Assembly: GCF_024347095.1 (NCBI RefSeq)
Contig: NZ_AP024904.1
Coordinates: 124,001-188,000 of the forward strand
Direction: 5' to 3'
DNA: 64,000 nucleotides
Origin: Vibrio rhizosphaerae
GTDB lineage: Bacteria; Pseudomonadota; Gammaproteobacteria; Enterobacterales; Vibrionaceae
Every line of letters begins with the position of its first letter. Within the stretch, counting starts at the first letter, position 1. The translations under genes and the position numbers were made by a program. Shown piece after piece: positions 21,482 to 29,774 of the stretch. Under the pieces are notes generated by a model that was not told the origin of the DNA, searched no databases, and saw nothing but the letters and a program-made list of their open reading frames with translations.

Positions 21482-22948
21482 TCACGACCCTTTCAGTGGT
21501 AATTCAGTGAGTTGATCTAAAGTAAACGGGAAAGAAAGGATATCATGCAGTGAAACATCCGGAAGTTCGCCGGTCAGACCTTTTCTTCCCCAAGGATAAA
21601 TCTGAATCATCTGTTGCAAAATATTGAAAATCTGCTGTGCATTTTCACCCGTGTCCGCCAGTAATAGTCCGAGCCGATCTGCACTCAGACGGGAGACCAG
21701 ATCCTGTTTTGAACAGAGAGAATGGGTTAATTCGGTACAGGCGTCGATATATCGAGGTGTTTCATGATAGATAATAATGACGGAATAGTTGGATGATTTC
21801 AGCGCTGTTTTAAATAGAACCAGTTGTTCCCACCAGTAGGTTTCCGAAACCACGTTGGTCAGGTGTTTTTCCGGGTCATATTCGTACTGTCCCCGAATTC
21901 GGTTGATGAGTTTTCTCGCTCTTTGTTCCAACTGTTTCTTTGATTTCCGGACTTGGTCTTTGCTTTCCCGCCTGTTTTGAATATTCAGCTGTGAGGTCGA
22001 GTAGCTTCGGTAGCGTTTAAAGGCCGTTAATGCACTTTGATAATCTTCTTGTTGCTCTGCAACTAATGATTGCTGAAAGTACACTAACGCGAGTAATTCA
22101 CCATTGGCTGAATCCCGGGCGGCTTGTTCCGCTTTGTCGAGCAGTGTCATGGCTTCGGCCATATTTTGCCGGAGCGTCTCCAGCCGGGCCCGATTGATAT
22201 AGGAGTGCGTTTTGACCCAGGGAAGATTGTTGGCAACAGCCAGATCGTGCGCATACTCAGCCGCTTCTTCGGCATCTTCCAGTCGCTCCAGTCCCAATAA
22301 AGCCAGAGCCCGGAAGTCCCACACCTCCGCGACTTCCTGAAGGAAGTCTTTATCCTCCAGAACTTCAAGCGCCCCGTCTAACACCGTTAACATATCGACA
22401 TAACGGTTAAGTAGATATAAATCCCAAGCCCATAAAATTCTGGCTCTGCCTTCGAATGATTCCTGACGGGTATTATTGGCGACTTTCACGGCCAGTTCAT
22501 GGGTTGCGCAAGCGAGGTGATATTCGTGCGTGCTGCGCCAGATATTGCCAAGCCCGAGCAGACTCTCAATCAGAATATGGATATCTTCTTCGAGCGTTGC
22601 CTGCTCCAGAGCATTAATCCAGTGTTGCTGGGCGGTATAAAATTTCCCTTCTTCCCAAGAATGTAAAGCATGGAGGTGCAGTATTTCCGGCAAATATTCG
22701 TCATTGTCGAGCTCGTCCTGAGCTGCCAGTGCTTCTTTGGCGTAGCGAATCCCCTGCGCATGTTTTCCGAGGATTAAAGCGCAGCGGCACATAAGCATCA
22801 GGCATTGAATTATCCCCTCAGCGAAGTGAATCTGTCTGGAACGTGTCAGACACTGTTCTGATTTCGACAGAACATCTGCCGGCGCTGTTTCGAAACGGCG
22901 CTTGAGTTGCTCTATTTCAATTTCAAGGAGATAAAGGCTTTTTTCCAA
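21482..22948 (-). CDS. TPR protein with degenerate GGDEF-like C-terminus
   Basis: 488 aa cytoplasmic protein of helical TPR-type repeats (about residues 5-320), then a basic coiled coil (about 325-365) and a C-terminal segment (about 365-485) that resembles a cyclase domain in layout (SRLSADRLGLLLADTGENAQ) but has no GGDEF motif. It cannot be a cyclase by sequence. It lies directly upstream of, and nearly overlaps, the TPR-GGDEF gene, and both share the same architecture, so they probably arose by duplication and may interact. The start appears to be TTG at 22948, which is unusual. Confidence 0.75.
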   Translation of the reverse strand: MEKSLYLLEIEIEQLKRRFETAPADVLSKSEQCLTRSRQIHFAEGIIQCLMLMCRCALILGKHAQGIRYAKEALAAQDELDNDEYLPEILHLHALHSWEEGKFYTAQQHWINALEQATLEEDIHILIESLLGLGNIWRSTHEYHLACATHELAVKVANNTRQESFEGRARILWAWDLYLLNRYVDMLTVLDGALEVLEDKDFLQEVAEVWDFRALALLGLERLEDAEEAAEYAHDLAVANNLPWVKTHSYINRARLETLRQNMAEAMTLLDKAEQAARDSANGELLALVYFQQSLVAEQQEDYQSALTAFKRYRSYSTSQLNIQNRRESKDQVRKSKKQLEQRARKLINRIRGQYEYDPEKHLTNVVSETYWWEQLVLFKTALKSSNYSVIIIYHETPRYIDACTELTHSLCSKQDLVSRLSADRLGLLLADTGENAQQIFNILQQMIQIYPWGRKGLTGELPDVSLHDILSFPFTLDQLTELPLKGS

Positions 22949-23260
22949 ACTTAATTATTCCTTTGTTACGTCACTCCGACAAGTTACATTGATGAGCTTA
23001 GTTGAAATTATCAATGTGGGCGATTTTGGTCATTGTCTCCAGTCAGGGATCACTTCAAAAAACTGAGCGGATCATTCAAATCATGTATATCTTTTACATC
23101 CAGCATAAAATATGCCAATAAGAGATAATTGCCGATGACGAACCCCTCAATTGTATGTTTTTCTTGCCTGTACAGTCATTATCATAAGATGATTTTAAAA
23201 AGGTGAGAAATTTTTCTGTACGATATTTTGACTGATACAGAATTAAACCGTGGCAAATAA

Positions 23261-23287
23261 TTTATACATGATTTTTTTTTGTACAAT
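23261..23287. promoter_or_regulatory. inverted repeat, candidate MerR-family operator 1
   Basis: TTATACA (23262-23268) and TGTACAA (23280-23286) form an imperfect inverted repeat with an 11-base spacer. The same spacing and nearly the same half-sites recur 37 bases downstream. The operon it precedes encodes a MerR-family regulator, a likely binder. Confidence 0.55.
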
Positions 23288-23298
23288 CTGCTATCATT

Positions 23299-23325
23299 GT
23301 TATACAGCTATATTTTTTGTATAAC
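23299..23325. promoter_or_regulatory. inverted repeat, candidate MerR-family operator 2
   Basis: Perfect 8-bp inverted repeat GTTATACA-N11-TGTATAAC, ending 27 bases before the DUF523 start codon. It pairs with operator 1 in half-site sequence and spacing. Confidence 0.65.
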
Positions 23326-23352
23326 TATTTGTATGACGATGAGGGCGAAATC

Positions 23353-24309
23353 ATGGACACGAAAATCCCGGTTGGTGTGAGTAGTTGTGTGACAGGTCAA
23401 CAAGTTCGTTTTGACGGCGGACATAAGAAAAGTCATTTTGTCATGGGTGAACTGGCACCATTTTGCGAATTTATTCCCATTTGCCCTGAAGTCGGAGCGG
23501 GTATGTCGACACCCAGACCCACGATTCGTCAGTACGAGAAACATGGTGTGATTCGATTAGTGGAAACGAAAAACGACGCGGCTGATTATACCGAATCCAT
23601 GGCACAGTTTACCGAGAAAGCCCTGCGGGAAATTGGTCAGTTTCAACAACCGTTATGTGGTTATGTGGTGGCAGCAAAATCACCGACCTGCGGGATGAAG
23701 CAAGTGAAGGTGTATCATGACGGCGGTGTCCGTAAAGCCGGGGTTGGTTTATACACCCAGAAGCTGATGGAGACGATGCCTTGGTTGCCGGTTGAGGAAG
23801 ATGGCCGTCTGAATGATCCGAACTTGCGTGAGAACTTTATCCTGCGTGTTTTTTGTCTGCATGACCTCTATCAGACGGTCGGTAATGATCCGACCCCGGC
23901 GAATGTGATCGCATTTCACAGCCGCTATAAGTTTACGCTCATGGCGCATAGCCCGAAAGCTTACCGCGAACTCGGCAGAATGGTGGCCCACATGGGTGAT
24001 CAAACCCCGGACGAATTTTTCGAACGCTACCGGCTGGCACTGATGCAAGCATTAGCCAAACCTGCCAGCCGGAAAAATAGCACCAATGTGTTGATGCACT
24101 TTCAAGGTTACTTTAAGCGGCGACTCGAAGCGGATCAAAAAGCAGAACTCACCCGCATCATTCACGAATATCGTCAGGGATTAGTTCCGTTACTGGTGCC
24201 CGTGACACTGATTCAACATTATCTGACGCTTTATCCAAATCCTTATTTGGCACAACAGCATTATTTAAATCCTTACCCACAAGCATTGAAGTTACGTTAT
24301 GGACTCTAA
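23353..24309 (+). CDS. DUF523-DUF1722 fusion (YbgA-like, TudS-type domain)
   Basis: 318 aa. The N-terminal DUF523 domain (about residues 1-150) has three conserved cysteines, in GVSSCVTG, ICPEVGAGMSTPR and SPTCGMK. In the related enzyme TudS these hold a [4Fe-4S] cluster that removes sulfur from thiouracil, so a desulfidase role is possible. The C-terminal DUF1722 domain (about 190-305) matches E. coli YbgA. E. coli also places ybgA next to phr, so the link to photolyase is conserved. GAGGG precedes the ATG at 23353; the open frame begins 36 bases earlier but without support. It overlaps the next gene by 11 bases. Confidence 0.85.
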   Translation: MDTKIPVGVSSCVTGQQVRFDGGHKKSHFVMGELAPFCEFIPICPEVGAGMSTPRPTIRQYEKHGVIRLVETKNDAADYTESMAQFTEKALREIGQFQQPLCGYVVAAKSPTCGMKQVKVYHDGGVRKAGVGLYTQKLMETMPWLPVEEDGRLNDPNLRENFILRVFCLHDLYQTVGNDPTPANVIAFHSRYKFTLMAHSPKAYRELGRMVAHMGDQTPDEFFERYRLALMQALAKPASRKNSTNVLMHFQGYFKRRLEADQKAELTRIIHEYRQGLVPLLVPVTLIQHYLTLYPNPYLAQQHYLNPYPQALKLRYGL

Positions 24310-25162
24310 AGAAAAACGTTATGCAATTCGTGAAGTCGCTGAAATCACCGGGGTCAAACCCGTGACACTCAGGGCATGGCAGCGCCGCTATCATTTGGTC
24401 GAGCCAAGCCGAACCGAAAAAGGGCACCGATTATATAGTGAACAAGATATTCAACAGATTCAGCAGATACAAAGTTGGCTGGCGAAAGGGATCTCGATTG
24501 GCAATGTCGCACAACTGCTTCAGGCGACAGACGCGGCGGATCTTGAATTGTCCGGTTCCGGGGGGCTGGAAGAGTGTGAGTCATTTCTTTCTGCACTGGC
24601 TCAGTTAAATCGGGGGAAAGCTGAGGCGGTCATGGTGGCGATCTTAAAAAATTATCCGCTGGAGATTGTCATACAGCAATTCGTGATCCCGATTGATGAA
24701 GCTTTGCTGCGGATGAAAAGCTCTCAGCAATCGATCCAGCGGGGGCTGTTTCAGTCGATGTTGATTGGCCAGTGTGCCTGGATGATCACCACGGCGAACC
24801 GGGCCTGCCATCTGGGGAAGTGTCTCTGTGTCAGTCTCGACCCGGTCGGGAGTATCTGGGCATGGCTGCACACGCTGAAGATTGCTGAACAGGGCTATTT
24901 TACCGCTTTACTTGATGGGGTTGAGGAGCTGTCAGGTCTGCTTGAACATGCCAGCGAAGGTACATTTCAGCGGATAGACTTTTTTTCTAACCGAGCGCTG
25001 ACCGGCAAGCAACAGCAAGTGATTCGCCAGCTTCAGCAGGCACAAATGCAGACCGCGGATGTCGCGGCACAAACACCGCAACAAGGAAGAGAATTACGGG
25101 GACAGACGCCGCTGGTTGTGACCTGTGACGGTCTGTTACAACCATTGGATGGCGAAGCATGA
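24299..25162 (+). CDS. MerR-family regulator with degenerate B12-binding-like domain
   Basis: 287 aa. The N-terminal MerR helix-turn-helix (about residues 7-75; YAIREVAEITGVKPVTLRAW) is followed by a helical region and a Rossmann-like part (about 165-235), as in CarH/LitR and MlrA/BluR-type regulators. The cobalamin-binding DxHxxG motif of CarH is absent (DPVGSIW at the equivalent place), so it probably does not sense light through B12. It sits between ybgA-like and photolyase genes and likely controls this operon through the repeats at 23261-23325. The gene overlaps ybgA-like by 11 bases. Confidence 0.8.
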   Translation: MDSKEKRYAIREVAEITGVKPVTLRAWQRRYHLVEPSRTEKGHRLYSEQDIQQIQQIQSWLAKGISIGNVAQLLQATDAADLELSGSGGLEECESFLSALAQLNRGKAEAVMVAILKNYPLEIVIQQFVIPIDEALLRMKSSQQSIQRGLFQSMLIGQCAWMITTANRACHLGKCLCVSLDPVGSIWAWLHTLKIAEQGYFTALLDGVEELSGLLEHASEGTFQRIDFFSNRALTGKQQQVIRQLQQAQMQTADVAAQTPQQGRELRGQTPLVVTCDGLLQPLDGEA

Positions 25163-25215
25163 TATCGCTCAAGAATGGACATGATGCAAAATGATAGCGC
25201 ACGAGGGGAATAAGC

Positions 25216-26637
25216 ATGAAGCTGGTTTGGTTGAGACGTGATTTGAGAACCGTTGATCATACGGCGCTGAATGCGGCTATCCGTAGTGGTGAGCCGGTTT
25301 GTGCCATTTTTGTTGCCACACCGGAACAGTGGCGACAGCATGAGATGGCACCGATGCAGGCTGACTTGATTGCACGGCGCTTGCCCGTGATTCGTGATGA
25401 ACTTCGGCAGTTGAATGTGCCTTTGTATTATCGGGAAGTGCGTGATTTTGCGCAGAGTGTTGAGACGGTTGTGGATTTGGCTCAGCAATTGCGGGCAGAT
25501 ACGGTGTTCGTCAATATCGAATATGAACTCAATGAACAGCGACGGGATCAACAACTGGAGCAGTGTCTTCAGCAACAGGGCATTGCTTATCGGGCCTGTC
25601 ATGATAAATGTTTGTTCTCACCCGGACAGGTGCTAACCAAACAAGGGGAGTTTTTCAAAGTATTTACGCCCTTTCGCAAAGCTTGGCAGGCACAGTTCAC
25701 CATACCCACGGTGGTTGCGCCGTCACCGGCTGTCGAGACACCGGCACATGATGCTATTGAGTTGAATGACGCTTGCGAGCCGTTCTCTTATCCGCGGGAA
25801 TCCAGTCAGGCATGGCCGGTAACAACGCGTGAGATTCGCGATCGTCTCCGGACTTTTTGTCGGGATCGGGTCGATGTTTATCATCAACAGCGTGATTTTC
25901 CGGCACTGAGTGCGACCAGTGAACTGTCGCCATATCTGGCCATTGGCGCGTTATCGGTTCGTCAGTGTCTGGCACGGCTGTATCAGGCATCAGAACATGG
26001 CCATTTATCGGCAGGGGCTGAATCTTGGCTAAGTGAGCTGATTTGGCGAGAGTTTTATCAGCATCTGATCGCTTTTCAGCCCTCGTTGTGTCAGGGCAAA
26101 CCCTTTCATCCCTGGGGAGCACAGTTGTGCTGGCATGATTCACCGCAGGCGCTGAAGCGTTGGCAGCAAGGCACGACGGGGTATCCGATCGTGGATGCGG
26201 CCATGCGCCAGTTGAATCAGACCGGCTGGATGCACAATCGCCTGAGAATGGTGGTGGCGAGCTTCCTGACCAAAGATCTGCACATTGACTGGCGTGCGGG
26301 TGAGCGTTACTTCATGAGCCGTTTGATTGACGGTGATTTTGCCGCGAATAACGGTGGGTGGCAGTGGTCTGCCTCTACCGGATGTGATGGTCAGCCCTAT
26401 TTTCGGATTTTTAATCCGGTCTCTCAGGGGAAAAAATTTGACCCTGATGGCGAATTTGTGCGCCAGTGGGTGCCTGAACTGACGTCGGTGCCGGACAAGT
26501 GGATTCACGAGCCTTGGCGTGATCCATCTGCGAATTCTACGTCATATCCGCAGCCAATCGTTGATCATCAGGCCGAAAGAAAGCTAACCTTGTCCCTTTA
26601 CCAAAAAGCAAAGGATAACTGCTGCCATGATTCGTAA
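25216..26637 (+). CDS. phr: deoxyribodipyrimidine photolyase
   Basis: Light-driven DNA repair enzyme, 473 aa, almost exactly the length of E. coli PhrB. It splits cyclobutane pyrimidine dimers using FADH- and an antenna cofactor, probably methenyltetrahydrofolate. The N-terminal photolyase domain (about residues 1-130) begins MKLVWLRRDLRTVDHTAL. The FAD-binding domain contains NNGGWQWSASTGCDGQPYF and RIFNP, with the family tryptophans. The ATG at 25216 follows GAGGGGAATAAGC. It overlaps the L,D-transpeptidase gene by 11 bases, so the two are probably translated together. Confidence 0.95.
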   Translation: MKLVWLRRDLRTVDHTALNAAIRSGEPVCAIFVATPEQWRQHEMAPMQADLIARRLPVIRDELRQLNVPLYYREVRDFAQSVETVVDLAQQLRADTVFVNIEYELNEQRRDQQLEQCLQQQGIAYRACHDKCLFSPGQVLTKQGEFFKVFTPFRKAWQAQFTIPTVVAPSPAVETPAHDAIELNDACEPFSYPRESSQAWPVTTREIRDRLRTFCRDRVDVYHQQRDFPALSATSELSPYLAIGALSVRQCLARLYQASEHGHLSAGAESWLSELIWREFYQHLIAFQPSLCQGKPFHPWGAQLCWHDSPQALKRWQQGTTGYPIVDAAMRQLNQTGWMHNRLRMVVASFLTKDLHIDWRAGERYFMSRLIDGDFAANNGGWQWSASTGCDGQPYFRIFNPVSQGKKFDPDGEFVRQWVPELTSVPDKWIHEPWRDPSANSTSYPQPIVDHQAERKLTLSLYQKAKDNCCHDS

Positions 26638-27529
26638 TCTGTTGTTGGCGTTTGTGATGTGCTGTCTGAGTTTACCGATTCAAGCCAAAACCTATCCTTT
26701 CCCGCCTCAGGGAAGTCGTATGGTCGGTAAAATTGTCTATCATGAGGTACAAAAAGGCGAAACAGTCGCGCATATCGCGGATGCTTACAATGTGGGTTTT
26801 TTGAACATGATGGAAGCCAATCCCGGTGTTGACCCGTTTTTACCTAAAGTCGGGCATGTGATGACTATTCCTGCACGGACGATTTTACCGGATGTCCCCT
26901 GGCAGGGGATTGTGGTGAATCTGGCAGAACTAAGACTTTACTATTTCGAACCCAAAAAACGTCTGGTGCATATCTTCCCTGTCGGCATTGGCCGGATTGG
27001 ACGCGATACGCCGGAAATGGAAACGAAAATTAGCCAGAAACGCCCTAACCCGACTTGGACGCCTCCCCAGTCGATCCGGGCTGAGTATCGTAAGAAAGGG
27101 GTTGAGTTACCGGCGGTGGTACCAGCCGGGCCCGATAACCCGCTGGGGCTATTTGCATTGCGACTGGCTTACGGTGCCGGTGATTATCTGATTCATGGCA
27201 CGAATAAAGACTTTGGGATCGGGCTGCGTGTCAGTGCCGGGTGTATTCGCATGAATCCGAAGGATATCGATTGGTTATTCCACCATGTTCAAGTCGGTGA
27301 AAAAGTGCGTGTTATTGATGAACCGGTTAAAGTATCGCTTGAACCGGATCGGTCGGTGTTTGTGGAGGCTCACGAACCTCTGACACGGAGTAACGGCAGT
27401 AAGAAACCACTGGTTTTACCGCAGGAGCTGGTCTGGTGGATGGCGGAATTTAACCATTCTGATCAGAAAGCCAAAGCGGCATTGATCAGTAAAAATGGCA
27501 TACCGGTTGAGGTCGTCAAAGCGCCGTAG
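26627..27529 (+). CDS. L,D-transpeptidase, ErfK/YbiS type
   Basis: Periplasmic enzyme, 300 aa. A signal peptide (residues 1-20, cleaved after IQA) is followed by a LysM peptidoglycan-binding domain (about 38-82) and a YkuD catalytic domain (about 92-225) with H190 and the catalytic cysteine C206 in SAGCIRM. Enzymes of this group attach Braun's lipoprotein to peptidoglycan or make 3-3 crosslinks. The gene for an Lpp-like lipoprotein with a C-terminal lysine lies 160 bases downstream on the other strand, which favours the Lpp-anchoring role. Its first codons overlap the photolyase gene. Confidence 0.9.
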   Translation: MIRNLLLAFVMCCLSLPIQAKTYPFPPQGSRMVGKIVYHEVQKGETVAHIADAYNVGFLNMMEANPGVDPFLPKVGHVMTIPARTILPDVPWQGIVVNLAELRLYYFEPKKRLVHIFPVGIGRIGRDTPEMETKISQKRPNPTWTPPQSIRAEYRKKGVELPAVVPAGPDNPLGLFALRLAYGAGDYLIHGTNKDFGIGLRVSAGCIRMNPKDIDWLFHHVQVGEKVRVIDEPVKVSLEPDRSVFVEAHEPLTRSNGSKKPLVLPQELVWWMAEFNHSDQKAKAALISKNGIPVEVVKAP

Positions 27530-27640
27530 CCTGAGGCCCGCACATGAATCAACGGCTCTGATTCCGTTCATCTGTTTCTGAACATCAACAAGATGTGCGG
27601 CGGAGTGGCCTGGCTGGAAAGTTTGCGACTCGCGGATAAA

Positions 27641-27668
27641 ATTCAGGGCAACCAAGGTTGCCCTGAAT
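27641..27668 (-). terminator. terminator of lpp
   Basis: Perfect 13-bp inverted repeat ATTCAGGGCAACC-AA-GGTTGCCCTGAAT between the convergent transpeptidase and lpp genes. On the minus strand it is followed by TTTATCC. It may serve both genes. Confidence 0.7.
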
Positions 27669-27689
27669 CGATATCGAAAAAAGAGGGAG

Positions 27690-27959
27690 TTATTTAGTGT
27701 AAGACTGGGCGATATGGTCGATACGTTCATTCGCTCGTTGAGCTTCTTCCCGTACCGCATTGACAGCATCGGAAGTCTGATCGATTTTATCACTCATCAT
27801 GGTTTGATTGCTTTTCATCGATGCGACTTGATCACTCAATTGGCTGACTTGGTTGCTCAGCTCATCCATTTTTGCCGTAGTTGCACTATCTGTATTCGAA
27901 GCACACCCGGAAAGAAAGACCACACCTGACGCTGCGACTGCCAAAAATACTTTGTTCAT
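27690..27959 (-). CDS. lpp: Braun-type murein lipoprotein
   Basis: Outer-membrane lipoprotein, 89 aa, that tethers the outer membrane to peptidoglycan. A lipoprotein signal (LSGC, lipidated C19) is followed by heptad repeats with many S, Q, N and small residues, typical of the Lpp trimeric coiled coil. The C-terminal residue is lysine (SYTK), the expected attachment point to the peptide stem. It is longer than E. coli Lpp (78 aa). It is convergent with the L,D-transpeptidase gene, which probably catalyses its attachment. Confidence 0.9.
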   Translation of the reverse strand: MNKVFLAVAASGVVFLSGCASNTDSATTAKMDELSNQVSQLSDQVASMKSNQTMMSDKIDQTSDAVNAVREEAQRANERIDHIAQSYTK

Positions 27960-28276
27960 TATGAACTCCTTGATTGTTCCTTCGGATCAAAGTCACTTGC
28001 TTTCCATCATTTTGACGATACGACGGCAACAAGCAGTATGTTTTATGATTGTAGCACCGAAATAGATAATGAAAAGTCAGAGGAAAATAAGAAATATGAA
28101 AAACTTATGAGAAAATTATTCCGGTTGTGCTGTTTTTGACCCGTCACAGTCATGGTCTTTTTCATTCACCACTTCTATTCACTTCCGGGGAATTGCGTTA
28201 TGATAGCGCGCTTCATTCAGTCCCCCTGCGACACAGGGGCAGACATTCATTTGGTCACTCACAATTGGAGACTCCT
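27960..28276. other. intergenic region, 317 bp
   Basis: Divergent promoter region between lpp and the DEAD-box gene. The helicase frame stays open through much of it, but no supported upstream start was found. A small hairpin, CCCCTGCGACACAGGGG, lies at about 28221-28237 in the helicase leader. Confidence 0.5.
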
Positions 28277-29608
28277 TTGCAGTTTAAAGATTTAGGCTTA
28301 GATAATCGTTTATTGAAGAACGTGAACCATTACGATTTCAAGCAAGCAACGGAAATACAACGGAAAGCGATTCCTTTGATGATTGCCGGGAAAGATTTAT
28401 TGGCGTCATCGCAAACCGGTTCAGGAAAGACGCTTGCCTTTGTTCTCCCTATGTTGCACAAGTCATTAAAGAGCAAAGCATTTTCGGCCAAAGATCCGCG
28501 AGGATTGATTCTGGCACCGACGCGTGAGCTGGCAAAGCAGGTCTACGGCGAGCTACGGACCATGCTCGGTGGATTGGTGTACGATGCGGCTTTGATTGTG
28601 GGTGGTGAGAACTTTAACGATCAGGTGAAAGCGCTGCGTCGTCATCCGCGGTTTATTGTTGCTACACCGGGACGCTTGGCCGATCATTTGGATCACCGCT
28701 CTCTGTTTCTCGATGGCTTGGAAACGTTAATTCTGGATGAAGCGGACCGAATGTTGGATTTAGGATTCGCGCCTCAATTGCGGCGGATTCACCGGGCCGC
28801 GAAACATCGTCGTCGTCAGACGCTGATGTTCTCTGCCACACTCGACCACGCTGAAGTCAACGATATCGCGATGGAAATGCTGAATCAGCCGAAACGCATT
28901 GCGGTGGGTCTGTCCAATGAGCAGCATCAGGATATTCAGCAGCGGTTTTATCTGTGTGACCATCTGGATCATAAAGAAGCGATACTCGATCGTGTGCTTG
29001 AGTCTGAATCTTACCGCCAGATGATTATCTTTACTGCAACGCGAGCGGATACCGAGCGACTGACGGAAAAAATGAATCAGCGCAATTTAAAGGCGGTGGC
29101 CTTAAGTGGTGAGCTGAATCAGACTCAGCGTAATACCATTATGAGTCAGTTTGAACGGGGTGTGTTTAAAATTCTGGTCACCACCGATGTGGCTTCCCGT
29201 GGACTGGACATCAGTACCGTGACCCATGTGGTCAACTTTGATATGCCCAAGCATACCGAGGAATACGTACACCGGATTGGCCGTACGGGCCGGGCGGGCA
29301 GTAAAGGGGATGCGATTTCGTTGGTCGGTCCGAAAGACTGGGACAGTTTCAAACGGGTTGAAGCATTTCTGGCTCAGACCATTGCGTTTTCGGTCTTTGA
29401 CGGGTTAAAAGGCAAATTTAAAGGCATCACACCGAAGAAAGTGATTCCGCGTCAGTCGATGAAGAAAAAAGCGCCGGTTCGCAAAGCCAAGCAGCCGAGT
29501 CAGAAAAAGACGCCGCAACGGGATAAAGGCTTCTATCAGAATACGCCAGTGGGAGATGCGGTCTTTATTCCACGTAAGAAACCGAGCGGGCAGGAAGAAA
29601 ACGACTGA
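28277..29608 (+). CDS. DEAD-box RNA helicase, RhlE-like
   Basis: ATP-dependent RNA helicase, 443 aa. The motifs appear in order: Q motif around ATEIQRKAIPLM, Walker A SSQTGSGKT, PTRELAKQ, TPGR, DEAD in LDEADRMLDLGF, SAT (FSATL), then TTDVASRGLD and HRIGRTGRAG in the second RecA domain. The C-terminal tail (about 385-443) is basic and likely disordered, as in ribosome-assembly helicases. I place the start at a TTG at 28277, because GGAG lies six bases upstream and conservation begins at QFKDLGLDNRLL; the frame stays open to 28127. It ends in a strong terminator. Confidence 0.9.
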   Translation: MQFKDLGLDNRLLKNVNHYDFKQATEIQRKAIPLMIAGKDLLASSQTGSGKTLAFVLPMLHKSLKSKAFSAKDPRGLILAPTRELAKQVYGELRTMLGGLVYDAALIVGGENFNDQVKALRRHPRFIVATPGRLADHLDHRSLFLDGLETLILDEADRMLDLGFAPQLRRIHRAAKHRRRQTLMFSATLDHAEVNDIAMEMLNQPKRIAVGLSNEQHQDIQQRFYLCDHLDHKEAILDRVLESESYRQMIIFTATRADTERLTEKMNQRNLKAVALSGELNQTQRNTIMSQFERGVFKILVTTDVASRGLDISTVTHVVNFDMPKHTEEYVHRIGRTGRAGSKGDAISLVGPKDWDSFKRVEAFLAQTIAFSVFDGLKGKFKGITPKKVIPRQSMKKKAPVRKAKQPSQKKTPQRDKGFYQNTPVGDAVFIPRKKPSGQEEND

Positions 29609-29627
29609 TTCAATGATGATAAACATA

Positions 29628-29660
29628 AATGCCGTGGCAGAAGATGCCACGGCATTTTTT
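29628..29660 (+). terminator. terminator of the DEAD-box helicase
   Basis: Stem AATGCCGTGGCA-N5-TGCCACGGCATT followed by a T-run to 29660, just after the helicase stop. Confidence 0.9.
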
Positions 29661-29774
29661 ATTGCGCTCGTTTTTGGTTGCACTCGCTTGGAATTATCGA
29701 TGAATCATTTCCGTGGCGCGCACAAATGAAATGGTGCGCCTGTTGCGATGCAACAGAGCGCGGCATCCAATCGA

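Larger units (their letters stand above)
22949..23352. other. intergenic region, 404 bp
   Basis: Divergent promoter region between the TPR gene and the DUF523 operon. AT-rich. The part at 23261-23325 holds two matched inverted repeats listed separately. No gene seen. Confidence 0.5.

Noticed and set aside
28127..28276. Upstream extension of the DEAD-box helicase
   Set aside because: No ribosome site at 28127 and conserved helicase sequence starts just at the TTG at 28277, which has GGAG six bases before it.
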